Positions 7,858 through 16,758 of a stretch of DNA of 64,000 nt are shown one piece after another. The stretch lies in assembly GCA_000751835.1 (NCBI GenBank), contig CCMQ01000006.1:186001-250000 (forward strand), in the 5' to 3' direction. Source of the DNA: Necropsobacter rosorum (GTDB lineage: Bacteria > Pseudomonadota > Gammaproteobacteria > Enterobacterales > Pasteurellaceae). The position numbers and the translations under genes were made by a program. The notes under the pieces were generated by a model. The model worked only from the letters and a program-made list of their open reading frames with translations, had not been told where the DNA came from and made no database searches. The stretch's first letter is position 1, and every line of letters starts with the position of its first letter.

Positions 7858-9738
7858 TTAGCGCACGGTAGCGCAATTTATACAGTACAGATACTGCCCT
7901 TTCGGGTCATTAAACCGCTCCAACAGATTCAGCTGCTTTCTGATTTGCCCGAATTCCTGCGGGAAAACGATAAATTGCGCCACCGTCTGTTTCAACAGGC
8001 TTTGACTGCCACGTTTGAAATCGCTCATCAACATGCCTAAGAAAGAGTTATCCTCTTCCGTCAGCCATTCGACGGCAAACTGCTTCACCTGTTTTTCCGC
8101 GCTCCGTTTGCGGTTAACCAGCTCGCCGGCCTTATTGACCGCGGCATCAAAATCGCCCAATTCATCAACCAGCTGATGCTTATACGCCTCCGTGCCGAGC
8201 CAAACCTGCCCCTGCGCAATGCTGTCGGCCTGCGCTTTCGGCATATTGCGCCCTTTGCTGACTAAAGAGAGAAACCGATCATAACCGTGTTCGATTTCCA
8301 GCTGCATAATCTCGCCGTTGAGCGACGGCAATCCGCTGAAGGCCGAACCGCGGCTCAGTTCCGTCGTCGCCACGCCGTCGGCCGAAATGCCCGCCTGTTT
8401 AATGGTGTTTTCAAAGGTCGGGAACAGCGCAAAAATGCCGATCGAGCCGGTAATCGTATTCGGATCCGCCACAATATAATCCGCCGTGCTTGCAATCCAA
8501 TAACCGCCGGACGCCGCCATACCGCCCATCGACACTACCACCGGCTTACCAGCTTGTTGCAGATTATCCACTTCCTGACGAATCAGCTCTGAGGCAAAGG
8601 CGCTGCCGCCCGGGCTGTTGACCCGCAGCACCACCGCATCGACCGCCTCATCCTCATAAGCCTGACGCAATAACGCCGCGATACTGTCGCCGCCCACATC
8701 CTGATCTTCACTGTCGCCGTCGATAATGGTGCCTTCCACATTGATCACGGCGATTTTATGCTCACCGTCCGCCGTCATCCGATCCGGCAAACTCGCCAAA
8801 TAGCGATCCAGCTCAACGGATTTCACCTCACCGTCGTCATTTTTGCCGAAAAGTGCGGTCAGTTTTTGCTCTAAAGTGAATCTGTCGGCAATCTGAGTGA
8901 CCAGATTACGCTGTTTCGCATAAGCCGTACTGTCGCCGCCCAACGCCTGCAATTGGCGCAGATAGGTCTGACCTTCCGGCAAAACCGCCTCTGATGTAAT
9001 GCTGCGGTTATGAGCAACAGTGGCTTTGTAACTGTGCCACATTTCCCCCAGCCATTGCTGCATATTGGCTTTGGCCTGCGCCGACATATCGTCGCGCAAA
9101 AACGGCTCCACCGCGGATTTATAGGTGCCGACGCGGAAAACATGCGGGGTTATCGCCAGTTTGTCCAGCAGAGATTTAAAATACAGATTTTCCGCCGACA
9201 TACCTTCGATCGCCACCTGACCTATCGGATTGAGGTAAATCTCATCGGCATAACTGGCCAGCAAATATTGTTTCTGCGTATAGTTATCCGCATAAGCGAT
9301 AACCGGTTTGCCGCTTTGTTTGAAGCGTTCAATCGCTTTGCCGACATAATTCAGCGCCGGCAAATCCGCCCCCTCAAAGCGGTTCAGATCCAGCACCAGC
9401 CCTTTAATGCGTTCATCCTGCGCAGCGGTACTGACCGCATACACCACATCAAAGGTGGAAATCTGGCGCGGCACATATTGGTTATCCAGCTGTTTCAGGG
9501 TGTTGCGCCACGACATGCTGTCATCACGGTTATCCGCCAGATAGCCGTCGAGATTCAGCATCAGCGCGCCCTGATCGCCGTTAAGCGCCGCATTTTCTTT
9601 ATACACCAGTCCGGCCGTCAGGCTGATTATCGTCCCAAGGAATAAGACAAAAAATAAAAACACCACATTCATGACCAAATCACGAATAAAATTCAGCATT
9701 CGCCAACACAATTTCAGACATTTAATAATAAGTCGCAT
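7858..9738 (-). CDS. sppA: Signal peptide peptidase SppA (protease IV, 67-kDa type)
   Basis: Degrades cleaved signal peptides at the inner membrane. The 626-residue form has the tandem S49 layout of E. coli SppA (618). An N-terminal membrane anchor (about residues 20-45, VMNVVFLFFVLFLGTIISLT) is followed by a first domain carrying the general-base lysine region (YADNYTQKQYLLASYADEIYLNP). The second domain has RVNSPGGSAFASELIRQEV and the nucleophile serine segment MGGMAASGGYWIAS. The start at 9738 (MRLIIKCLKLCWRM) is preferred over the upstream 9783 codon because it resembles the H. influenzae start and has a purine-rich GACAGAGAAA ahead. An internal USS lies near 8851. Monocistronic; a 9-bp tandem repeat touches its stop codon. 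Confidence 0.94.
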   Translation of the reverse strand: MRLIIKCLKLCWRMLNFIRDLVMNVVFLFFVLFLGTIISLTAGLVYKENAALNGDQGALMLNLDGYLADNRDDSMSWRNTLKQLDNQYVPRQISTFDVVYAVSTAAQDERIKGLVLDLNRFEGADLPALNYVGKAIERFKQSGKPVIAYADNYTQKQYLLASYADEIYLNPIGQVAIEGMSAENLYFKSLLDKLAITPHVFRVGTYKSAVEPFLRDDMSAQAKANMQQWLGEMWHSYKATVAHNRSITSEAVLPEGQTYLRQLQALGGDSTAYAKQRNLVTQIADRFTLEQKLTALFGKNDDGEVKSVELDRYLASLPDRMTADGEHKIAVINVEGTIIDGDSEDQDVGGDSIAALLRQAYEDEAVDAVVLRVNSPGGSAFASELIRQEVDNLQQAGKPVVVSMGGMAASGGYWIASTADYIVADPNTITGSIGIFALFPTFENTIKQAGISADGVATTELSRGSAFSGLPSLNGEIMQLEIEHGYDRFLSLVSKGRNMPKAQADSIAQGQVWLGTEAYKHQLVDELGDFDAAVNKAGELVNRKRSAEKQVKQFAVEWLTEEDNSFLGMLMSDFKRGSQSLLKQTVAQFIVFPQEFGQIRKQLNLLERFNDPKGQYLYCINCATVR

Positions 9739-9924
9739 AATTTCTCTGTCAGGTTTAATAACAAGCTCAATATTCAGCGCCATTGACGCACTGTTTTATT
9801 TTGCGCCGAAGCGGCGCCGTCACCAAGGTTCATAACATATCACAACCCACCATTTCAATAAATCCGAATTAAAAAAATATGCTAAACTAGACCGCACTTT
9901 TTACTACATTGAAAGGAAGAATTT

Positions 9925-10479
9925 ATGGACGCACTACATTTGCTGACCACCCGCCGTTCGGAAAAAAAACTGCAACCGCCGGCGCCGAATAAACAACAGT
10001 TGGAACAGATTTTTCAGGCCGCGCTGCACGCCCCGGATCACGGCAAATTACAGCCTTATCATTTTGTGGTGATCGAAAAAGACGGCTTACCGCGCTTTGC
10101 CGCGCTGCTGAAAAGTGCGGTACATGAATTTAATTTAGGCGAAGAGCGGTTAAAAAAAGCCGAGGATTTGGCCTTTCGCGCGCCGATGATCATCGCCGTC
10201 GTTGCCAAAATTAATACCGACATCGCCAAAGTGCCCGCCTGGGAGCAAACGCTGGCTGCCGGCTGCGCAACCTATGCCATGCAGCTGGCGGCCAATGCGC
10301 AGGGGTTCGACAACGTATGGGTGACCGGCCCTTGGGTAAACGGCAGCGACCTGCGCAATGCGTTAGGTTGCGCTGAAAACGATAAGATTATCGCGTTTCT
10401 GATGCTGGGCCGCGGCGAGGAAAAAATTCCGCGCGAACCGAAAGCGGCGGATTTCCGCCACTTGGTCAGCTATCTGTAA
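9925..10479 (+). CDS. ydjA: YdjA-like NAD(P)H nitroreductase
   Basis: A small FMN-dependent nitroreductase-fold flavoprotein of 184 residues, cytosolic. It aligns end to end with E. coli YdjA: MDALHLLTTRRSEKKL, APDHGKLQPYHFVVIE, FRAPMIIAVVAK, WEQTLAAGCATYAMQLAA. The RRS near the start is the FMN phosphate-binding region. Physiological substrate is unknown; YdjA-type enzymes reduce nitroaromatics poorly. The ribosome binding site GAAAGGAAG is well placed. The gene is divergent from sppA with a USS in the shared 186-bp region and another inside the gene (about 10110). A strong terminator follows directly. Confidence 0.9.
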   Translation: MDALHLLTTRRSEKKLQPPAPNKQQLEQIFQAALHAPDHGKLQPYHFVVIEKDGLPRFAALLKSAVHEFNLGEERLKKAEDLAFRAPMIIAVVAKINTDIAKVPAWEQTLAAGCATYAMQLAANAQGFDNVWVTGPWVNGSDLRNALGCAENDKIIAFLMLGRGEEKIPREPKAADFRHLVSYL

Positions 10480-10490
10480 TCCGCCGGCAG

Positions 10491-10517
10491 GACGGATTAA
10501 AAAATCCGTCTTTTTTT
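10491..10517 (+). terminator. Rho-independent terminator of the ydjA-like gene
   Basis: Stem GACGGATT / AATCCGTC with an AAAA loop, then seven T residues, beginning 12 bp after the stop codon. Confidence 0.85.
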
Positions 10518-10597
10518 ACCGCACTTTTAACCCGCTTTAATCACAATCGGCGCGTCTTTTTATTAAAAAATTCGTCTTTTTTTTACCGCACTTTTTA
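10497..10597. repeat. Imperfect direct duplication of terminator arm plus USS
   Basis: The block TTAAAAAATCCGTC, T-run, ACCGCACTTTTAAC (about 10497-10530) recurs as ATTAAAAAATTCGTC, T-run, ACCGCACTTTTTAAC (about 10561-10597), about 64 bp later. The second copy runs into the 3' end of the pqqL-like gene on the opposite strand. It looks like a local duplication carrying a DNA uptake sequence. Confidence 0.7.
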
Positions 10598-13366
10598 ACG
10601 GGTCAGGATGGCCTCAAAGCGTCCGCTGCGTTTCAGTACGCGTGCCGCGGCGCTATCCAGATTTGCTTTCGTGACAATCTGATCCAGCTGCTGATACAAA
10701 TAAATCAGGCGCGGCGAATGATCCAAGCGGTAGCTTTGTTCGATCTTTTCCGCCACATACAGCAACGAATCAAACTGCTGTTTAATCTGTATTTGCTTTT
10801 CCGCCCGTTTTTTTGCCACTTCCTGTTCGCTTACCCCCTGTTCGGCCAGTTGATCCAAAATCCGGTGAGTTAAATCCAGCAACGCGTCCGCCCGTTCCGG
10901 CGCACAGCTGAAGGTGATTTTGCCCTCAATCTGCGTGCTGTGCGGCTCCTGCGACAACCAAGTGTTGACGGAATAAATGCCGCTTTGCTGCTCGCGTAAC
11001 GTGATGCGCAGTTTTTCCTGCATAATATCGGCCAGCACCTCCAGTAGATATTCGTCTTCCGCCCGCCAGTGATTTTCCGCAGTTAAATACAATTCCACTT
11101 CGGCTCTCGGCTCCGTCAGTCCCTTAAGCACAAAGCGCTGCGCCGGCACGCTGGCCCGCAACGGCCGGAAAGTGCGGTGCTGGCGTTTAACCTCGACATT
11201 GGCAAGGTATTTTTCCGCCAGCGATTTAACGGTCGCCTCCGGCACATCGCCGATAATAAAATAAGTGAAATCCGTTTTTCCGTTAATCATGCTCTGGTAT
11301 AAGCGGGATAAGGTTGCGCTGTCGGCATTCAGGCTCTGCGCCTTATGCCGGCTGTAAACGGTTTCCGAGCCGGGATAACGCCGTGCGGCCACCGCCTGCA
11401 TAAATTCGGTTTCTTTATCGGCGTCGGCAAAATACTGTGCGGTTTCCTGTTTGTATTGCTGCCACACGCGCGGCGAAATCGGGCTGGCAGCCAGTTTGAG
11501 ACGAAACAATGTCATCAGCGTTTCCAGCGCATCGGTTTTGCCAACGCCCACAAAGCCCTGATAATCATCATTTAATAAGGTGGAAAAAACCAGCTGCTTT
11601 TGGGTAAATAAATGCTGCATTTGTTCCTGTGACAACGTGCCGATTCCCGTCTCGTCCACCATGCTCACGGCGGCGCGCAGCCGATGATAATCCGCCTGCG
11701 CCACGGAACGCAATCCGCCGTCGGTCAGCGCTTTAAAATACACCTGTCCCGGTTGCTTATCCGAATAATGGTAAATCAGGCGACTGCCGTTGTGTAGGGT
11801 AAATTCCGTAATATTGCCCTGCGGATGATAAACCGCTTTGCTGACCGGCGCCGGCGGCAGATTTAACGGTGGCAACAACGCGTTATGTTCCGTGCGCGCT
11901 ACCGTTTTTTGCGTTGTGGCAGCGGCATGTTCCCATTGGCGTTCAATATCCGTCACGTTAAACGGCAACTTTTTCGCCGGATAAGGTTGCGTAATCAGCA
12001 GCAACTTCGCCGGCTGCGCCATTAACCGACGAAAATCGGCGTTCACCTCCGCCGGCGTCACGGTCGCTAATAGTTGCCGGTTTAATTCATATCTGTCGCG
12101 CGGGTTTAAACTGACCTGCTCGTTTGCCGCAACCGGGATCAAATCATCCGCCAGCTTTAGGCTGCCGACCCGGATTTCCAGCTGCCTTTCATTCCGCTTT
12201 TGCAGACGCGCAATTTCATCCTGCAATTCCTGTTCACTGAAGCCCTGTTGTTTGAGGTCGGCAATAAAACCGAACAGCGCGGTAATCGAATCCTGATAGC
12301 GGGTATCGGACAGCTGCACGGAAAACAGATGCTGAATATTATATTTGCCCGGATGGCGCTGATAAAAATTCGCAGAACTGACCGCACTTTGTCGGTTTTC
12401 CCATTGTTGCAGTCTGACATTCACCAGCCGAATCAGAATCTGGCGAATCAGTTCCGCACGATATTCCGCGCGGGTATTTTGCGCGGCAAACTCGGTGAAT
12501 AAACTCAGTTCAATGGAAGGCGAACTGATGCCTGCCTCGTCAATGGTGGCCAAACGCCAACGGTTAATCAGCGGAATCCGGTAGTCGATGTTTTCCAGCG
12601 CCGACAACGGCGCCGCCGATGCCGCTAATTTCGTGTTCAGCAAGGCTTTGATATGGCGTTTATCAATATCGCCGACCACAATAACCGCCATATTATCGGG
12701 ACGATACCATTTGCGGTAAAAATCCTTCACTCGCCGGGCGGACACGGTTTTTATCACATCAACATCGCCGATAGGATCTCGTAATACATAGCGCGAGCCG
12801 GCCATTTCCAGCGCACTTTTTTTATCCCCCAGACGCAGCATCGGGCTTAAGCGCGAACGCCATTCTTCCAGCACCACGCCGCGCTCCGCCGCCAAATCAT
12901 CCGGCAGAACGGTGACATGGTTCATCCATTCGTTAATCACTTCAAAAGCCAGCGCCAAACGCGCCGGATCATTATTCGCCAGATTTAAGGTATAAACCGT
13001 ATTCTCAAAATCAGTGAAGGCATTAATATCGCGGGCGAATTTCATCCCCAGCCGTTCCAGCGCATCAATAATCTGATTTTGCGGAAAACGTCGGGTGCCG
13101 TTAAACGCCATATGTTCGACAATATGCGCCACGCCTTTCTGATCATCCTCTTCGTTCATCGAACCGGCATTCACCACTAAACGAATATACACCCGGCCGG
13201 CGGGCTGATCATTGGGCATAATATAATAGCGTAACCCGTTATCCAGACGGCCATAAGCGATGTCCGGATCAAAGGGCAACGCCTGTTCGTCCCGATCCGG
13301 CACCAGCGCGCTATGACAACCGGACAGCAGCAATAAAGTCAGGTAATAAAATAGATATTTTTTCAT
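10595..13366 (-). CDS. pqqL: PqqL/FusC-like M16 zinc protease, predicted lipoprotein
   Basis: A long M16B peptidase of about 923 residues (E. coli PqqL 931). The inverted zinc motif HxxEH appears as GVAHIVEHMAFNGT near residue 80, with the downstream catalytic/zinc Glu region in AERGVVLEEWRSR. The first half is the active M16 repeat and the second half the inactive partner. The N-terminus is a lipoprotein signal: hydrophobic LTLLLLSGC with lipobox LSGC and His at +2, favouring outer-membrane lipidation. E. coli PqqL appears to lack this. The gene lies 53 bp downstream of a TonB-dependent receptor behind a Fur box. E. coli yddB-pqqL and Pectobacterium fusA-fusC pair the same families; FusC cleaves imported plant ferredoxin. 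A role in processing a host iron protein is inferred. Start choice is uncertain (ATG 13366 or 13372; weak ribosome sites). Confidence 0.88.
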   Translation of the reverse strand: MKKYLFYYLTLLLLSGCHSALVPDRDEQALPFDPDIAYGRLDNGLRYYIMPNDQPAGRVYIRLVVNAGSMNEEDDQKGVAHIVEHMAFNGTRRFPQNQIIDALERLGMKFARDINAFTDFENTVYTLNLANNDPARLALAFEVINEWMNHVTVLPDDLAAERGVVLEEWRSRLSPMLRLGDKKSALEMAGSRYVLRDPIGDVDVIKTVSARRVKDFYRKWYRPDNMAVIVVGDIDKRHIKALLNTKLAASAAPLSALENIDYRIPLINRWRLATIDEAGISSPSIELSLFTEFAAQNTRAEYRAELIRQILIRLVNVRLQQWENRQSAVSSANFYQRHPGKYNIQHLFSVQLSDTRYQDSITALFGFIADLKQQGFSEQELQDEIARLQKRNERQLEIRVGSLKLADDLIPVAANEQVSLNPRDRYELNRQLLATVTPAEVNADFRRLMAQPAKLLLITQPYPAKKLPFNVTDIERQWEHAAATTQKTVARTEHNALLPPLNLPPAPVSKAVYHPQGNITEFTLHNGSRLIYHYSDKQPGQVYFKALTDGGLRSVAQADYHRLRAAVSMVDETGIGTLSQEQMQHLFTQKQLVFSTLLNDDYQGFVGVGKTDALETLMTLFRLKLAASPISPRVWQQYKQETAQYFADADKETEFMQAVAARRYPGSETVYSRHKAQSLNADSATLSRLYQSMINGKTDFTYFIIGDVPEATVKSLAEKYLANVEVKRQHRTFRPLRASVPAQRFVLKGLTEPRAEVELYLTAENHWRAEDEYLLEVLADIMQEKLRITLREQQSGIYSVNTWLSQEPHSTQIEGKITFSCAPERADALLDLTHRILDQLAEQGVSEQEVAKKRAEKQIQIKQQFDSLLYVAEKIEQSYRLDHSPRLIYLYQQLDQIVTKANLDSAAARVLKRSGRFEAILTR

Positions 13367-13386
13367 AAACATCACGATAGAAAAAT

Positions 13387-13412
13387 CATCTGCGCATATT
13401 ATCGCGCAGATG
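13387..13412 (-). other. Hairpin in the receptor-protease intergenic gap
   Basis: Perfect 9-bp stem CATCTGCGC / GCGCAGATG with an 8-nt loop, between the receptor stop and the protease start. On the transcribed strand ATTTTTC follows. It may act as a partial terminator or processing site that lowers protease yield relative to receptor. Confidence 0.6.
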
Positions 13413-13428
13413 TTGTTATGATCATCGG

Positions 13429-15801
13429 TTAGAAGTTATAGCCGACTTCCAGCCAGAACTCACGACCGGCACTGTAAATCCCGTATTCATCGGAGGTGGA
13501 AAGACTTTTCGAGGATTTCTGCCGCACTTTATTCAGCACATTTAACACATCAAGCTGAAGATAGGCGGAATGCGTACCGCTCAGCGGCAGCTGCCAGCGC
13601 ACGCTGCTGTCCCATTGATAATGTGTGCCGTAGTCAAAAGAGCGATAACGCGAAATGGGTTCGGCATCGGAATTTATCTGCTCATAACCTCTTATCGGTG
13701 CTTTCACATACAATCTGTTCGACCAAGTGATCGCATAATCCGGTATGCTCATATCCAGCCCGGCGCGCACAATCCAGTCTTCCGTACTGCTGTTGACTTT
13801 TTGTTCCATTTGCCGCCGCGTCATGAATTTGCCGTCTAAATAAACCCGCTCATCCGGATTGAGATCCTTATTCAGGTCGGCGCGTTTGGTATTCAGCCAA
13901 TCGAAGCCCAGACTGGCGTTCCAGTAGCTGTTTCCCCATTCCCAAGGCTCAATATTATTCAGTTGCAGGGTGTACACATCCACACCGAAATCATTGCCGT
14001 TACGATACACGGTTTTGCGGTTATCGCGTTTCAGTACGATGCGGTTTTTATTTTTACGGTGAATATAATTCAGTTTCAGCGCCCAGTTGGCAATATGCTG
14101 TTCAAAGCCTAAACTCAGTTCATCGGCATAAGGCGTTTTCAGCGAACCGAATGCCTGATGCTGTCTTGAAGTATCGTTATTCAGGCGTAAAATTTCATTG
14201 GTAAGTTTAAAGGAGGAAAAAGACCGCCCGTAATAGCGATTCAGACCTAAACTGAACTTGGTGTCCGCCCAAGGGCTATAACGCGCCACAAAGCGCGGTG
14301 CGATATTGTTGTTTTTTAAGTAATCGTCCCGTTCGGCGCGAATACCCGGACGCAATTCCACATTCCGCCATGTGATTAAATCCTCCGCATAAAAGACCAT
14401 ATTCCGATAGTCGGTTTTCACTCTGCCGGCCGGCACGGTTTCTTCCAGCAACACTCTGGGAGCGGAATCGGGATAAATATCAATCACTTTAGTCTTCACC
14501 GGTTTCGGCCGGTGAAAGCGGTAAGCGGTTGCCTGATAGATAGCGCCCAAGGAAACGGAATGGCCGACATTACCCCAATGAAACGGATTTACGGCATATT
14601 CGGTGGAAAAATGCAGATTCCGCTGCGTCAGCTCGCTGTCGCCCCAACCGCCTTTTTCATAACTGTATAGCACATCATAATTATCATCATAGACAGAGAC
14701 GGTTTCCACACTGTCGGCGCGCGATTTACGTTTATCAACAAACTGATCATAGGCCAACGTGTTGGTTAACACGCCAGAATCAAAGGCGTGTACCCAGGAT
14801 AATGTCATGCCGTAGGCATTATGATAATCATCCACGTTATTGTCGATATTATCCTGATAATATTTGGTTTCTTTATAACCGGAATAACGCAAGCCCAGCT
14901 CGAAACGATTCGTATCATCCGGCGTATAATTAAAATTCAGCAATGCCGTATCGGCCAGACGCGAATGGTTTTCTTTATCCAGCTGAGCCGGTTTATCTTT
15001 TTCCGGGCGAATCAAGCGGTTCTGTTCAATCCGGCTGGTTCGGCGGCTGAAGCCGAACACCATGCCTAAGTTATCGGTTAATCCCTGTTCCGCCGTCAAA
15101 GCGAAAAACTGTTTACCGTATTTCGGCTGAAATATCGCCGCACCGCTATTATCCGGCCGAACCTGAGCCAGCGTTTTGCGTAACGACTCATCGGTTTTCA
15201 TTCTTGCCCAGGACGAATGCGTCGTACGGTATTTTAAGCCGACCCGATTGTGGCCATCATATTGTTTGGTTTTCGCCACCACCGCACCGCCGGTAAAACC
15301 GCCCAAACTGGCGGAAATATTACTGTCGTGCAGTTCCACTTTCGAGAGCATCGTCGCATCAAAAAAATACGCCTGAGTGCTGCTCAGCCCCGGCACCGTC
15401 TGCAATGAGCCGTCGAAAATTTCGCTGTCAACGGTCAAATCATTATTGATGTTTACATTATCTACAAAATAAGCGGTTTGATTCGCATCCGCGCCGTTAA
15501 TCGAAATATTCTCCGGCTTAATTTCGCCGCGCGACAAGCCGTCTTTGTCGCTGTGTTCATAGCGCACATGCGGATCAGAAGCCAAATAATCGGAAATATT
15601 GCCGTTTGCCGCCGGTGTTTTGCGCATCTCTTCGCGGCGAATGGTCTGAGTTGAGGATAAAGAGCGGTTTTGCTCGCCATAGACGACAATCTCTGCCAGT
15701 TTATTATTGGAATCGGCATTACCGGCCTGTGCGGCATGTAAACCGGTGGATAATACGGAACTGATGAGCGCCGCAACCAGATTTTTATTGTAATTAAACA
15801 T
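13429..15801 (-). CDS. TonB-dependent outer-membrane receptor (YddB/HI1369-like)
   Basis: A 790-residue outer-membrane transporter. It has a signal peptide ending near LHAAQA, a TonB box-like EIVVYG at about residues 37-42, a plug domain (IRREEMRK..., [14 protein letters not shown]) and a long C-terminal 22-strand barrel with alternating aromatic strands, ending LEVGYNF with terminal Phe. Length equals E. coli YddB. It is the first gene of a unit with the pqqL-like protease, as in E. coli yddB-pqqL and H. influenzae HI1369-HI1368. A Fur-box inverted repeat lies about 35 bp upstream of the start, so induction under iron starvation is expected. The ligand is unknown; the pairing suggests a protein or peptide iron carrier. 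No ABC transporter or tonB lies beside it. Confidence 0.9.
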   Translation of the reverse strand: MFNYNKNLVAALISSVLSTGLHAAQAGNADSNNKLAEIVVYGEQNRSLSSTQTIRREEMRKTPAANGNISDYLASDPHVRYEHSDKDGLSRGEIKPENISINGADANQTAYFVDNVNINNDLTVDSEIFDGSLQTVPGLSSTQAYFFDATMLSKVELHDSNISASLGGFTGGAVVAKTKQYDGHNRVGLKYRTTHSSWARMKTDESLRKTLAQVRPDNSGAAIFQPKYGKQFFALTAEQGLTDNLGMVFGFSRRTSRIEQNRLIRPEKDKPAQLDKENHSRLADTALLNFNYTPDDTNRFELGLRYSGYKETKYYQDNIDNNVDDYHNAYGMTLSWVHAFDSGVLTNTLAYDQFVDKRKSRADSVETVSVYDDNYDVLYSYEKGGWGDSELTQRNLHFSTEYAVNPFHWGNVGHSVSLGAIYQATAYRFHRPKPVKTKVIDIYPDSAPRVLLEETVPAGRVKTDYRNMVFYAEDLITWRNVELRPGIRAERDDYLKNNNIAPRFVARYSPWADTKFSLGLNRYYGRSFSSFKLTNEILRLNNDTSRQHQAFGSLKTPYADELSLGFEQHIANWALKLNYIHRKNKNRIVLKRDNRKTVYRNGNDFGVDVYTLQLNNIEPWEWGNSYWNASLGFDWLNTKRADLNKDLNPDERVYLDGKFMTRRQMEQKVNSSTEDWIVRAGLDMSIPDYAITWSNRLYVKAPIRGYEQINSDAEPISRYRSFDYGTHYQWDSSVRWQLPLSGTHSAYLQLDVLNVLNKVRQKSSKSLSTSDEYGIYSAGREFWLEVGYNF

Positions 15802-15835
15802 TAAATGGTCCCTTAAAAGATAAAATAAGATAAAT

Positions 15836-15848
15836 GATAATTATTATC
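15836..15848 (-). promoter_or_regulatory. Fur box upstream of the TonB-dependent receptor
   Basis: GATAATTATTATC is a perfect 6-1-6 inverted repeat of the Fur hexamer GATAAT. It sits in an AT-rich stretch about 35 bp ahead of the receptor start codon, where bound Fur-Fe would block the promoter. Confidence 0.75.
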
Positions 15849-15935
15849 GTTTTAATTTTAAATTAAACGGACTTTGGAGTAAAGAAAAGATGATTAAATA
15901 AAATCTGATATTAAACTTCAGTTTATGGAAAGGAA

Positions 15936-15964
15936 TAAAAAACGCCGGAACAGGCTGCCGGCGT
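15936..15964 (-). terminator. Rho-independent terminator of folE
   Basis: Stem ACGCCGG / CCGGCGT with a 9-nt loop, followed on the minus strand by TTTTTT, six bases after the folE stop codon. Confidence 0.85.
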
Positions 15965-15969
15965 GGGGG

Positions 15970-16626
15970 TTATTTATTAATTAGCGTTAAAAATTCTTTG
16001 CGGGTTTCCCGATCATTGAGGAAAATACCGCCGAATGCCGAGGTGACCGTGTAACTGTTGGTATCCTTGATGCCGCGACATTTTACACAAAAGTGCGTGG
16101 CTTTGACATATACCGCCACATCTTCCGTTTCCAGAATGGTTTGAAACGCCAGCAGAATCTGTTCCGTCAGCCGTTCCTGTACCTGCGGGCGCTGGGCGAA
16201 AAAAGCCACCACACGGTTAATTTTAGATAAGCCGATCACCCATTTTTTCGGATAATACGCCACCGAAACCATACCGTCGATCGTCACGAAATGATGTTCG
16301 CAGGTGCTGGTCAGCGTCACATCATTCACTAACACCATTTCGCTGACTTTCATCCGGTTTTCGATATTGGTGATTTTAGGGAAATTGGCGTAATCCAGAC
16401 CGCTGAAAATTTCATCGACGAACATTTTCGCCAAACGGGCGGGCGTTTCTTCAAGGCTGTCGTCGCTTAAGTCTAAGCCGATTAATTTCATCACTTCGCG
16501 CATATGCCGTTCGATGCCCGCGCGCCGTTGTGTTTTTGTCCGGTTAAGTGCGATTGTCGGCGTTTCTATCCCTTTTTCTATCAGCGCACGACGCACCTTC
16601 TCCGCTTCTGGTGAAATACTACTCAT
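15970..16626 (-). CDS. folE: GTP cyclohydrolase I
   Basis: Converts GTP to 7,8-dihydroneopterin triphosphate, the first step of folate (and pterin) synthesis, as a cytosolic homodecamer. At 218 residues it has the bacterial length. The family signatures are present: [13 protein letters not shown] with the zinc Cys and two His, [23 protein letters not shown], and the second zinc cysteine in [13 protein letters not shown]. The start at 16626 ([12 protein letters not shown]) is chosen over 16638 because GGAG then stands at correct spacing. It is divergent from moeA across about 130 bp and has its own terminator. Confidence 0.96.
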   Translation of the reverse strand: MSSISPEAEKVRRALIEKGIETPTIALNRTKTQRRAGIERHMREVMKLIGLDLSDDSLEETPARLAKMFVDEIFSGLDYANFPKITNIENRMKVSEMVLVNDVTLTSTCEHHFVTIDGMVSVAYYPKKWVIGLSKINRVVAFFAQRPQVQERLTEQILLAFQTILETEDVAVYVKATHFCVKCRGIKDTNSYTVTSAFGGIFLNDRETRKEFLTLINK

Positions 16627-16758
16627 TTCCCGCTCCATGAATGATTAATCCGGCTATTCTACCAGACAACAAAACAATAATAAAATGAGAATAATCGTTA
16701 GATCCTATGAAAAAAATAAGTAAAATAATCGGGTATTTTATCGAAAAAGGAATCTGCT

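Noticed and set aside
7789-8040. Open frame with FLRFLRFLR repeats across the sppA 3' end
   Set aside because: It is only the translation of the 9-bp tandem repeat on the strand opposite sppA.
9010-9645. 211-codon open frame opposite sppA
   Set aside because: Antisense to a well-conserved S49 peptidase; composition rich in His/Arg/Ile typical of shadows in this genome.
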